From positions 1,301 to 15,620 of the forward strand of contig DJML01000089.1 of assembly GCA_002436505.1 (NCBI GenBank): 14,320 bases of DNA. The letters run 5' to 3'. How positions within the stretch are numbered: the first letter of the stretch is position 1; each line of letters opens with the position of its first letter. The notes beneath the pieces were generated by a model. It was not told the origin of the DNA. It ran no database searches and saw only the letters and a list, made by a program, of their open reading frames with translations. Made by a program: the position numbers and the translations under genes. Below, one piece after another: positions 1 through 7,629 of the stretch. The stretch comes from Bacteroidetes bacterium UBA6491 (lineage in GTDB: Bacteria; Bacteroidota; Bacteroidia; NS11-12g; UBA9320).

Positions 1-2
1 CT

Positions 3-761
3 CAAAATATTCCTGCCGATGCCATTAAACTGATGAAGCATTTCTGGCCCGGACCGCTTACGATCGTTCTAGAAAAAAAAGATGTAATTCCGGATGTCGT
101 CACATCTGGATTAAAAAGTGTAGCTATTCGCATGCCTGTGCATGAGTTGCTAAAGAAACTGTTATCTAAGATCGATTTCCCCCTTGCAGCGCCAAGCGCC
201 AATCCTTTTGGATATATAAGCCCTACAACTGCACAGCATGTGGAAGAACAGCTTGGAGAGAAGGTTCAATACATTCTTGATGGCGGGCCATGTACCGTAG
301 GTGTTGAATCGACAATAATTTCGTTCGTTGACGATCAACCGACCATTTTAAGGTTTGGAGGAACACCAGTAGAAGAGATAGAAAAGGTAATCGGACCGGT
401 CATCGAACGAACGAGCGGCACGGATAACCCGCAAGCTCCAGGACAACTTTCATCGCACTATGCTTCAAGTACACCTTTGTTGTACACCAAAGACATTGAG
501 GGAATGGTTAAAAGTTTGTCTGGTCTTAAATTAGTCATATTAACTCACTCAAAGAATGACGAATCCTATGGTGTTGAAACTATGGCTCTTTCTGACAGTG
601 GTAAGCTGGATGAGATAGCGATCAATCTTTTTAGAGTGATGCGTGAAGCGGATAAAGGAAATTATGACAGGATACTGGTAAAACCGGTTAAAAATCAGGG
701 GATCGGTAAAGCGATCAATGACAGGCTAAGGCGTGCGAGCCAACCAGGGTACACAGATTAA
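3..761 (+). CDS. sua5: L-threonylcarbamoyladenylate synthase, Sua5 type (5' truncated by window)
   Basis: Makes threonylcarbamoyl-AMP from threonine, bicarbonate and ATP, the first step of the t6A37 modification of ANN-decoding tRNAs in the cytoplasm. The frame is open to the left edge (first full codon at base 3), so about 60-80 N-terminal residues lie outside; 252 codons are visible. Hallmarks of the YrdC fold are FWPGPLT (visible residues 14-20), a PSAN motif followed by SPTTAQHV, and ILDGGPCTVGVEST. After the YrdC domain there is a Sua5-type linker (APGQLSSHYA) and a C-terminal Sua5 domain ending in a GIGKAINDRLRRA stretch. The extra domain separates it from short TsaC/YrdC proteins. Its stop codon overlaps the stop codon of the facing ABC exporter gene (shared TTAA at 758-761). 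Family assignment is firm; the symbol follows the domain architecture. Confidence 0.93.
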   Translation, partial: QNIPADAIKLMKHFWPGPLTIVLEKKDVIPDVVTSGLKSVAIRMPVHELLKKLLSKIDFPLAAPSANPFGYISPTTAQHVEEQLGEKVQYILDGGPCTVGVESTIISFVDDQPTILRFGGTPVEEIEKVIGPVIERTSGTDNPQAPGQLSSHYASSTPLLYTKDIEGMVKSLSGLKLVILTHSKNDESYGVETMALSDSGKLDEIAINLFRVMREADKGNYDRILVKPVKNQGIGKAINDRLRRASQPGYTD

Positions 762-2578
762 AACGATTGCAATTCAAACAGTCGTTTGTAGGTTTTCCCT
801 AACTTCAGCAACTCTTCATGCGAACCGGATTCAATTATATGTCCGTTTTCTACCACCAGGATCTTGTCCGCTTTTTTGATAGTAGACAATCGATGCGCTA
901 TCACCAGGCTGGTTCTGTTCTTCATAAGTTTCTCCAGAGCATCTTGCACCAGTTTCTCTGATTCAGTGTCAAGCGCCGAGGTGGCCTCATCAAGTATCAG
1001 TATCTCAGGATCGCTAAGTACTGCTCTTGCAATTGAAAGCCTTTGCCTCTGCCCGCCGCTTAAATTGCTACCCCGGTCCCCTACGTATGTGTTATAGCCA
1101 TCCTGAAGAGTGGTAATAAAATCATGCGCATTCGCTATACGGGCAGCAGCCTCCACCTCTGCCTGGGAAGCATCTTTGTTGCCCAGTTTAATGTTATTTG
1201 CCACAGTGTCATTAAAGAGTACACTTTCCTGTGTCACTATTCCCATGTTTCGTCTCAGCGATTCAAGTGTCAGATCTCTGATATCAATACCATCAATAGC
1301 TATTCTGCCTGAAATGACATCATAAAACCTGGGGAGAAGATCAGCGATCGTGGACTTACCGCCACCACTGGCTCCTACCAGCGCCACAGTAGACCCTTTT
1401 TCAATTGAGAAACTTACGTCATGTAAAACAGTGCTATCAGTGTAAGAAAATGACACATTCTCATAGGTGATGCTGCTTTTAAGCCCTGCCAAAATCTTTG
1501 CATCTGTCTTTTCTGTAATTTTAATTTCTGCATGTAAGATATCCTCAAGTCGTTCCATAGAGGCATCAGCTTTTTGAACCCTAAAAAATGCTTCACTGAG
1601 GGCCTTAACAGGTGTAATCAGTTGTGAGAACAGACCAATATAGACCAAAAAATATTCGCCTGTAAGATGAACATCATCATTGAGCACCAACCGGCCGCCA
1701 AATATTAACAGCGCCGCGATAACAACTGAACCCATAAATTCACTTAATGGCGATGCTGCTAGTTCTCTTCTGTGAAGTTTCACCATCAAACGAAAATGTT
1801 CCTGGTTCCTTGCCTTGAAAAGTTTTTTAATACGGTTCTCTGCATTGAAACTTTTGATCACTTTTAACCCTCCGAGGGTTTCCTCGATCACAGAGATCAC
1901 CTCTCCTAGTTTGGCTTGTCCCTTTCTAGCTGTTCGTTTCAGCATTTTGGCCAGTCTGGATATTACCAGAGCGCTGACCGGAAGCACAAGCAAGGAGAAC
2001 AATGTAAGCTGCCAACTGATCAGAAATAAGGAAGTCAGGTAAAGCAGGATATAGAAAGGGTGCTTCAACAGCATTTCAATGGCTCCTACTACTCCCCATT
2101 CAATTTCTTTGACGTCATTTGTCAGCCTTGACAGCAAATCACCTTTCTTTTCTGCCGAGTAATATGAAAGTGGCAGATCGACGGCGTGGTTATAAACGCG
2201 TTGGCGCAAGTCACGGACGACCCCGCTTCTCATGTAAGCCATATTAAAAAATGAAAGGTAATTGAACAGGTTTCTAAGAAAGAATAGAAAGATAATTGCA
2301 AAGGAGAACCAGTAAATGGCAGAAAGGTCCCCTACTTCAAGGATAAAGGATCTTAATTTGTAATCGCCCCACATCTTTAGTTCTTCCCCTGACCATCCAA
2401 AGTTAACATCTGCTGGAGGGACACCATTATCAGGCATGAATATGACCTTTAAAAATGGAAGCATTCCAACAATAGAAAAAACAGAAAACACCGAAGCGAG
2501 AAGATTGAAAAGTGTGTAGATTATCTTTCTAGATAAATAATCAGAAGTGATACCGAAGATCTTTCTTACCTGTTTCAA
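758..2578 (-). CDS. MsbA-like ABC exporter, fused permease and ATPase (half-transporter)
   Basis: A 606-residue half-transporter of the type IV exporter fold (MsbA/lipid A flippase-like), expected to work as an inner-membrane homodimer exporting a lipid or other hydrophobic substrate. The N-terminal ~330 residues hold six predicted membrane helices with the long cytoplasmic loops of the family. The nucleotide-binding domain follows: Walker A GASGGGKST at 402-410 (Lys408), signature LSGGQ at 506-510, Walker B ILILDE ending at Asp530-Glu531, and H-loop His562 in VIAHRLST. All catalytic residues are present and the length is normal. The start codon is TTG (2576-2578): reading upstream there is no ATG or GTG before an in-frame stop, and the next Met (residue 39) would delete the first membrane helix. 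A candidate promoter lies 29-60 bases upstream. The substrate cannot be told from sequence, so no symbol is given. Confidence 0.93.
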   Translation of the reverse strand: MKQVRKIFGITSDYLSRKIIYTLFNLLASVFSVFSIVGMLPFLKVIFMPDNGVPPADVNFGWSGEELKMWGDYKLRSFILEVGDLSAIYWFSFAIIFLFFLRNLFNYLSFFNMAYMRSGVVRDLRQRVYNHAVDLPLSYYSAEKKGDLLSRLTNDVKEIEWGVVGAIEMLLKHPFYILLYLTSLFLISWQLTLFSLLVLPVSALVISRLAKMLKRTARKGQAKLGEVISVIEETLGGLKVIKSFNAENRIKKLFKARNQEHFRLMVKLHRRELAASPLSEFMGSVVIAALLIFGGRLVLNDDVHLTGEYFLVYIGLFSQLITPVKALSEAFFRVQKADASMERLEDILHAEIKITEKTDAKILAGLKSSITYENVSFSYTDSTVLHDVSFSIEKGSTVALVGASGGGKSTIADLLPRFYDVISGRIAIDGIDIRDLTLESLRRNMGIVTQESVLFNDTVANNIKLGNKDASQAEVEAAARIANAHDFITTLQDGYNTYVGDRGSNLSGGQRQRLSIARAVLSDPEILILDEATSALDTESEKLVQDALEKLMKNRTSLVIAHRLSTIKKADKILVVENGHIIESGSHEELLKLGKTYKRLFELQSF

Positions 2579-2606
2579 TTTGCTGTGCGAAATTACGGGA
2601 TAGTCT

Positions 2607-2638
2607 TAAATTTATTTTGATTTACTGCAGAAATCAAA
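2607..2638 (-). promoter_or_regulatory. Candidate promoter of the ABC exporter gene
   Basis: On the minus strand a TTTG (2638-2635) is followed after exactly 20 bases by TAAATTTA (2614-2607). This matches the Bacteroidota primary-sigma consensus TTTG-N19-21-TAnnTTTG in all but the last base of the -7 element. It would start transcription about 25-30 bases before the TTG start codon. Position and spacing fit, but the -7 element is imperfect and the DNA is AT-rich. Confidence 0.45.
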
Positions 2639-2795
2639 CGGACAGACGCGTGACCCACACGGCCAATCGGACATCAACTGTTCCCATAATGTAGCTGGAT
2701 CTAGTAGTATACCGGTATTTCAAAGAAACTGTTCCGGGGGCATTGGGAGTTGTCTAAATGGAATGATTTGGAAGACAAGGCGTTGCTTATTCAAT

Positions 2796-2833
2796 AAAAA
2801 AAGAAGGACAGAAGAATTAAATTCCCCTGTCCT
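2796..2833 (-). terminator. Rho-independent terminator of the kelch-protein gene
   Basis: Read on the minus strand, AGGACAGGGGAAT (2833-2821) and ATTCTTCTGTCCT (2817-2805) form a continuous 13-bp stem (two of the pairs G-U) closed by a TTA loop. It is followed at once by TC and seven T (2802-2796). It lies 85 bases downstream of the kelch gene stop codon, in the right orientation. On the plus strand the stem is followed by only four T, and no plus-strand gene ends here. Confidence 0.85.
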
Positions 2834-2917
2834 GTTTTGCCGAGTCAAACCTGCATAAATCAATATGTTTGCCCCATCAGGTCAACTAGAATCCCGACTT
2901 TCACATCAACTAAATAA

Positions 2918-4174
2918 TTATCGCAATATGTGTATGTGTGACGTTTGAACGATGTTATTGTTTACCAGTCTTATCAAATAAACTCCATTGGCAAGGGCTG
3001 AAACATCAACTGGTTGATTATTAATAAAATCAACTTCGCTCAGCAACTTGCCTTGCATATCGGTGATCAGAATCTTTCCATTTTGTATTTCAGTGTTGAT
3101 GAACAGTTTGTCATTTGCCGGATTCGGGTAAATTCCCAGGCTGTTGATCATAGACTTGTCTTCAATGCCGGTAAACTTGCTGTATTCAAAGATGTCACCG
3201 TAAGCATATTCGCCTGCATCATATTTATATCCTGTACCAACGTAAATCTTGCGATCTATTACACATGAAACAGGCCATAGTCGTCCTTGAGCATTTATCT
3301 TCATGTTGGTTAGCTCCCACTGGTCAAGAGTCATATTATACCGGTAAAAGTCAGTGGGAAACAAAGCTCCTTTACCACCAAGATCTTTGTTGCTTCCAAA
3401 GCCATAATATGCATTATCGTCGATTACGAAAGCTGTTCCTCCCATGTTCGAGATCGGCATATTTGCCTTCTCTGTCCAGCTGTCGAGCAAAGGATCGTAC
3501 GCAAATGTCTTATTCTGAGTTGTGCTGTTCTCATCAAGCCCTCCTGCAATAAATCCGGTAGATGAGGCAGTGGTCGCATTTGAGAAACCGCTGGCGAAAG
3601 ATACCTTGATCGGCAGATCCGCTTTCCTTGTCCACTGATCAGATGATGGATCGTATTCCCATACTTCATTCGTTTGTATGTGGTTCTTTCCTTTTTCTCC
3701 CCCGACAATATAGGCTTTACCATTAAGTACGAATACGGCAGAACCTATCCTGCCTGAATCAGGCAGTTGTGCAACTTTTGTCCATTGGTCTGCAGATGGG
3801 TCATAAGCATTCAGATCTGACAGAATTTCAGGAGGAGGAGAAAATCCAAGAAAGTACTTTTCACCGAGCCCCACATATCCTTTTCCATTTAGGGCAAAGG
3901 ATATTCCTGCAGTTCGATTGGATGGATCTGGTGTGTTTTTGTAATCCCATTTGCCGCTTGCAGGGTCAAACATTTGCATGTCCGACTGATATCCTGAAGT
4001 AAAACCGAGGTAACCACCGGTAATATATAGTTTGTTGTTCAAGACAAAATATTCAGCGGCCCCTCGAGCGGTGAGACCGTCCTTTTCGACCCATTGTGCA
4101 TGAGATTTAATGGACCCAATAAAAAGGAGGGCTAGAAATAGAAAGACATTTAAATAATGGTTTAAATTTTTCAT
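2918..4174 (-). CDS. Secreted kelch-repeat beta-propeller protein with T9SS sorting domain
   Basis: 418 residues. A Sec signal peptide (hydrophobic core about residues 9-22, likely cut after SHA) is followed by about six kelch-type blades. These repeat the pattern of a LNxKxYxxGG-like strand, then an (A/E)YDPxxDxW strand, for example ALNGKGYVGLG, VLNGKAYIVGG, WEYDPSSDQW and FAYDPLLDSW. The last ~75 residues, from about 345 (GIYPNPANDKLFI) to the end (VYLIRLVNNN...), are a type A T9SS C-terminal domain, so the protein should cross the outer membrane by T9SS and be surface-attached or released. Start ATG at 4172-4174. It is monocistronic: divergent from the histidine kinase gene and followed by a strong terminator. 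Kelch propellers bind proteins or glycans; the ligand here is unknown and no catalytic residue can be named. Confidence 0.9.
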   Translation of the reverse strand: MKNLNHYLNVFLFLALLFIGSIKSHAQWVEKDGLTARGAAEYFVLNNKLYITGGYLGFTSGYQSDMQMFDPASGKWDYKNTPDPSNRTAGISFALNGKGYVGLGEKYFLGFSPPPEILSDLNAYDPSADQWTKVAQLPDSGRIGSAVFVLNGKAYIVGGEKGKNHIQTNEVWEYDPSSDQWTRKADLPIKVSFASGFSNATTASSTGFIAGGLDENSTTQNKTFAYDPLLDSWTEKANMPISNMGGTAFVIDDNAYYGFGSNKDLGGKGALFPTDFYRYNMTLDQWELTNMKINAQGRLWPVSCVIDRKIYVGTGYKYDAGEYAYGDIFEYSKFTGIEDKSMINSLGIYPNPANDKLFINTEIQNGKILITDMQGKLLSEVDFINNQPVDVSALANGVYLIRLVNNNIVQTSHIHILR

Positions 4175-4233
4175 ATAATGCTATTTAATTAGTCCTAAGA
4201 CCAATTGCACTTGGATAAGGTCTCCTTTGAAAT

Positions 4234-4262
4234 CTTAAATCATCCTTAAATGAATCTTAAAT
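4234..4262 (+). repeat. Three CTTAAAT direct repeats with 11-bp period, probable response-regulator site
   Basis: CTTAAAT occurs at 4234-4240, 4245-4251 and 4256-4262, each start exactly 11 bp after the last (about one helical turn). OmpR/PhoB-family regulators bind head-to-tail direct repeats of this period. The array sits 44 bp before the histidine kinase start and 60 bp before the divergent kelch-protein start, so it could serve both. It is most simply the autoregulatory site of the adjacent response regulator. The repeat is seen directly; the bound protein is inferred. Confidence 0.6.
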
Positions 4263-4305
4263 AGCACGACCTTGCTAATTAAGCGGTCCTTTAAAGTATA
4301 TTCGA

Positions 4306-5820
4306 ATGGTGTGGTCAAGGAGCAAAATATCAGGGATTATCATCCCTTTATTACTGGTTCTGCTGATCATTTTGCAGATTTTTTGGCAGCGCCAGGTCAG
4401 GGAAAAGGAAAAGAAAGATTTTCAGGTAAATGTGCTTCAGGTATTGAACAAAGTGCGTTCTCAGTTGAAGAATGCGAATACCTGCGTTACTTTTTACAGC
4501 AAACCAAGCGTTAAACCAAATGAGGGCATCTACATCATAAAGCAAAAATGGGATGAGAACGGGTTCTATGGAGAACAGGATACGCTGGGCTTCTACCTGG
4601 ACCGACAGCAGTTTGAGAAACCCGTTCAAGTGAATCCAGCTTTGAAAGAATACAGGTCTTCACTGCCAACCCTGGCTGAATTCACTATTCAGATCATTTA
4701 CGACGAAGACGAAAAGAATTTCAGTGAGGTGTCCGACGAGACATTTGAACAGGACATCCTGAACAAAACCGATCTCAGGTCCTTTCTTGACACCGCTGAA
4801 ATACGTCATTATATCGCGAACCTGCTTTCAGAGCATGGAATTACCAATTCGTTTGGATTTGCCTTCTCTGATATCGAAACAGGTAAGATCTATCTGAGCA
4901 ACCGGATAAAAGACACTGTGAAATTAGAAGATGAAGGATATTCAATTGATGTCTTTCAGGAGAACAGGTTTGTAAGGCACCAGCTTTTAACTCTAGTATT
5001 CAATGATACTTCTGGTTTTAACCTGTCGGCATCTCCAGCGTATATATCGCTTTTTGTGATCCTGCTGCTCGTAGTTATCGTTTCTCGCTTTTACCTGAAG
5101 GTCAGCAAGGAGAAAAAGCTATCTGTCCTTAAAAATGACTTTATCAATAACCTGAACCATGAAATGAGTACTCCGCTTACAAACATTCAGCTCTCATTGG
5201 AATCGATGAATAACACCGGGTTTAATGAAAAGGACCGTCAGAGGATGTTAGATATTATAAACAGTGAATTACTCCGGCTAAAATCAAACATTGACCGCTC
5301 AATGCAGATCGGATTGCTGGAAGCGGACAAGATCAACCTGAACAAAAAACGTTTTAACCTTTCAAAAGGGATTGAAGACCTTATCGAAGCATTCAGACCA
5401 GCTGTTCAGAAAGCAGGTGGGAGCATCACATTTACCGACCAATGTGAAGAAGATGTTCAAATTTCGGCAGACGACATGCATCTTTTAAATGCTTTATCCG
5501 GTCTACTGGATAACGCACTTAAATATAAAAGTGATAAAAGAAGCCTTAGAATAGAGGTTGCATGTTCAGTTAGGGAACACCAGTTCATTATGGAGATAAT
5601 AGATAATGGCATTGGAATGGATGCCACTGTACAATCCAGGATCTTTGATAAATTCTTCCGGGGTGAAACGGGGTTGATTAACAGAACAAAAGGGTTTGGG
5701 ATAGGACTTAGCTATGCCAGTGCCATTTTGCAAATGCACGGAGGGGACATAGCGGTTCAGAGTACAAAGGACCAGGGCACGGCATTCTTGATCACTTTGC
5801 CGATCAATGATGATGCATAA
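4306..5820 (+). CDS. Membrane sensor histidine kinase
   Basis: 504 residues; senses an unknown signal and phosphorylates the partner regulator encoded just downstream. Membrane helix 1 is about residues 9-28 and helix 2 about 246-260. Between them is a ~215-residue periplasmic domain with no family I recognise. The HisKA domain has the phospho-acceptor His285 in NLNHEMSTPL, the form common in Bacteroidota kinases such as RprX. The ATPase domain keeps the N-box (Asn403 in LLDNALKY), G1 box (Asp433-Asn-Gly-Ile-Gly), F-box (FDKFFRG) and G2 box (GFGIGLS from Gly463), so it should be active. No HAMP domain is evident between helix 2 and HisKA (only ~20 residues). The ATG at 4306 starts right before the first helix. 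The stop overlaps the regulator start by 14 bp, implying coupled translation. Confidence 0.95.
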   Translation: MVWSRSKISGIIIPLLLVLLIILQIFWQRQVREKEKKDFQVNVLQVLNKVRSQLKNANTCVTFYSKPSVKPNEGIYIIKQKWDENGFYGEQDTLGFYLDRQQFEKPVQVNPALKEYRSSLPTLAEFTIQIIYDEDEKNFSEVSDETFEQDILNKTDLRSFLDTAEIRHYIANLLSEHGITNSFGFAFSDIETGKIYLSNRIKDTVKLEDEGYSIDVFQENRFVRHQLLTLVFNDTSGFNLSASPAYISLFVILLLVVIVSRFYLKVSKEKKLSVLKNDFINNLNHEMSTPLTNIQLSLESMNNTGFNEKDRQRMLDIINSELLRLKSNIDRSMQIGLLEADKINLNKKRFNLSKGIEDLIEAFRPAVQKAGGSITFTDQCEEDVQISADDMHLLNALSGLLDNALKYKSDKRSLRIEVACSVREHQFIMEIIDNGIGMDATVQSRIFDKFFRGETGLINRTKGFGIGLSYASAILQMHGGDIAVQSTKDQGTAFLITLPINDDA

Positions 5821-6526
5821 TGACAAAATACAGTTGCTGATTGCCGAGGACGACCAGAACCTTGCATACCTTATCAGTGAAAATTTTAAAATTGCGGGGT
5901 ACGATGCTGAGGTACACGCAACCGGAACCGATGTTCTTCGTTCACATGAGAGTAAATTCTTCGACCTGATCATTCTCGATCTCATGTTGCCCGATATTAG
6001 TGGTTTTGAGCTGGCCCGGAAGATTAAGAAGAGAAAAAGAAATGAGCCGTTCATTTTTTTAACCGCATTGAAATCGGAAAATGAAAAATTTAAGGGTTAC
6101 GAGTTAGGTGCAGAGGACTATATAACAAAACCTTTTAGTTTCAGGGAACTGGAATACAAGATACAGGCAATTCTGAGGAGACAAAACCGGCAGATGAACA
6201 GCAGTAAGGATTTAATTGTTGAAGACCTTGTATTGAATACCGTTGGAAGAGAAGCAAAAGTGAACAATAAGGTATTTAATCTTACACAAAGAGAATCCGA
6301 CCTACTGGCACTTCTAATGAAGAATTTTGGCAATTACATTAAAAGGGAAGAGGTGTTAAACCTGCTCTGGGGCCGTGCCGACCTATACACGTCAAATAGC
6401 ATGGATGTCCACATTGCTCGCCTGAGGAAGATTACCGGAAAAAGTAAAAACCTGATGATCAAAACGTTATATGGGGCTGGTCACCGGATGATCAGCAAAC
6501 GAAGTACAGAGCAACTTGTGAATTAA
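5807..6526 (+). CDS. OmpR/PhoB-family DNA-binding response regulator
   Basis: 239 residues (238 if the second of two adjacent ATGs at 5810 is used). The receiver domain (about 7-120) has the acidic pocket Glu13-Asp14-Asp15, phospho-acceptor Asp57 in LIILDLMLPD, Thr85 and Lys107 in the invariant KPF segment. A winged-helix DNA-binding domain follows (about 133-232), with the typical LTQRESDLLALL and VDVHIARLRK-like (here MDVHIARLRK) signatures. It overlaps the kinase gene by 14 bp, so the two are co-expressed partners. The arrangement resembles the RprX/RprY pairs of Bacteroides, but I cannot claim orthology. It probably binds the 11-bp-spaced CTTAAAT repeats upstream of the kinase gene. No terminator I trust follows it before the convergent operon end at 6607. 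Confidence 0.96.
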   Translation: MMMHNDKIQLLIAEDDQNLAYLISENFKIAGYDAEVHATGTDVLRSHESKFFDLIILDLMLPDISGFELARKIKKRKRNEPFIFLTALKSENEKFKGYELGAEDYITKPFSFRELEYKIQAILRRQNRQMNSSKDLIVEDLVLNTVGREAKVNNKVFNLTQRESDLLALLMKNFGNYIKREEVLNLLWGRADLYTSNSMDVHIARLRKITGKSKNLMIKTLYGAGHRMISKRSTEQLVN

Positions 6527-6606
6527 GGTGTTTTTCTGGGGAAGAAGACTTCTTTCATTGGCCTTTCGTCGTATAAAATTCCTGGGAATCTATTTTTTAG
6601 CTTTCT

Positions 6607-7629
6607 TTATTCCCCTATATAAACATCTCCGGCGATTATGCCCGTCTCCACCACGTCAATCGTGGTGCCATTTGATGTATACCTTTTCAAGGTGGAATTG
6701 CTTAAGAAATCTTTGGCATCAGATATATAAATGTCATCATTTATCTGATCGATTTTTAAATGATAAGGAGTCTTCATCTCAAGTTTAATTGAAGGAATTT
6801 TGGGCAAAGTACTGTCTTTGTAATGCATCTTGTAAAGATCCTTTTCAATGTAAAAGATATGCTGTAAGGAACGGTCAATTGCCAGGTGATTGATAAAGGC
6901 GGATACATTCATACTGAATTTCTGAACAAGTTCACCATTGTCAGCATCTAAGACCCAAAGTGCGCCATTCCCCTCACCCGTTTTTCCTGAACAAAGAACC
7001 CAAAGTTTGTTTTCTGCATCGATAACCATTTGATTGGGTTGATCGCTTACGACAATGCTGTCTTTAAGCCTAAACGTAATTAGATCGATCCTGTAAATAG
7101 CTTTGCCGTCGCGGTTCGTAACGAAAAGATCATCCTTGTACCTTATCATTCGATCTGTCCAGCCATTAATACCGATCTTGCTTTTTACCGATCCATTGGC
7201 CTTGTCAATCACAAACACACCCTTTGCATAGAGATCTGAAACGATGGCCGTCTGTTCATCCACGTGAAACATGTATCTCGGAGAAATATAACCTTTCCAT
7301 TCATCGACCAGCTTAAAATCAGAAGTGTCGATCACAAGGATTGATCCCGAATTATTGACCACAATGTAATAGAATTGACCGAAGCCGCTGATAGACTGTG
7401 CAACGTCCCCTAAAGGCCGCCCATTGACCTTTTGAAACACCTTATGGATAATCGTCCTTGCCTCAGGATCATAAACAGAAAGAGAGGCATTGCCCCATTG
7501 AAAATTACCTTCGTTGAGTACCAGGACACTGTGCCCATTTACTGATGGCAGACCTGGCTCTGCCGGCTCATCTTTGCAGGAAGTAAAAAACACGAAAAAT
7601 ACTGTCAATCCTAGTATTCCAATACGCAT
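6607..7629 (-). CDS. BtuG-like surface beta-propeller lipoprotein (B12 binding, inferred)
   Basis: 340 residues. A short signal peptide ends in the lipobox FFTSC, giving lipid-modified Cys18. The next residues are Lys-Asp-Glu, which match the K-(D/E)2 lipoprotein export signal described in Bacteroidota, so it should face the outside of the outer membrane. The rest is all beta with YncE/DUF5074-like repeats (SILVIDTSDFKLVDEW, GVFVIDKANG, ALWVLDADNGELVQKF), consistent with a seven-bladed propeller. In Bacteroides, BtuG proteins of this kind cap BtuB and hand over vitamin B12. Position as last gene of a riboswitch-led btuB operon is the main support for that role. Its ATG at 7627-7629 lies 19 bp inside the preceding gene. 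Stop TAA at 6607. The B12-binding role is inferred; the propeller lipoprotein call is firm. Confidence 0.82.
   Translation of the reverse strand: MRIGILGLTVFFVFFTSCKDEPAEPGLPSVNGHSVLVLNEGNFQWGNASLSVYDPEARTIIHKVFQKVNGRPLGDVAQSISGFGQFYYIVVNNSGSILVIDTSDFKLVDEWKGYISPRYMFHVDEQTAIVSDLYAKGVFVIDKANGSVKSKIGINGWTDRMIRYKDDLFVTNRDGKAIYRIDLITFRLKDSIVVSDQPNQMVIDAENKLWVLCSGKTGEGNGALWVLDADNGELVQKFSMNVSAFINHLAIDRSLQHIFYIEKDLYKMHYKDSTLPKIPSIKLEMKTPYHLKIDQINDDIYISDAKDFLSNSTLKRYTSNGTTIDVVETGIIAGDVYIGE

Larger units (their letters stand above)
2579..2917. other. 339-bp gap without a gene
   Basis: No convincing coding frame is seen on either strand between the exporter start and the kelch gene stop. The exporter-proximal end holds the candidate promoter and the kelch-proximal half holds the terminator hairpin. 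Bases roughly 2640-2795 are unexplained. I looked for a tRNA, a transposon remnant and repeats and recognised none. Confidence 0.6.

Noticed and set aside
2605..2611. A single CTTAAAT in the exporter promoter as another regulator site
   Set aside because: One isolated AT-rich 7-mer is expected by chance; a further copy occurs inside the Sua5 coding region.
2640..2795. Possible gene remnant or small RNA in the gap upstream of the exporter
   Set aside because: Short open stretches exist on both strands, but none has a start with context, a recognisable motif or a repeat; I could not support a feature.
4297..4304. TATATTCG as -7 element of the histidine kinase gene
   Set aside because: It ends one base before the ATG, so transcription would start inside the gene, and there is no matching -33 element.
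5566..6054. Minus-strand open frame of 162 codons opposite the kinase/regulator junction
   Set aside because: It is antisense to two strongly supported conserved domains and its translation is not protein-like.
6527..6614. Terminator between the response regulator and the B12 operon (GGGAAT/ATTCCC with 19-base loop; AAGAAG/CTTCTT; ATTCC/GGAAT)
   Set aside because: Stems are short, loops are one or two bases or very long, and no T-run follows in the right place on either strand.
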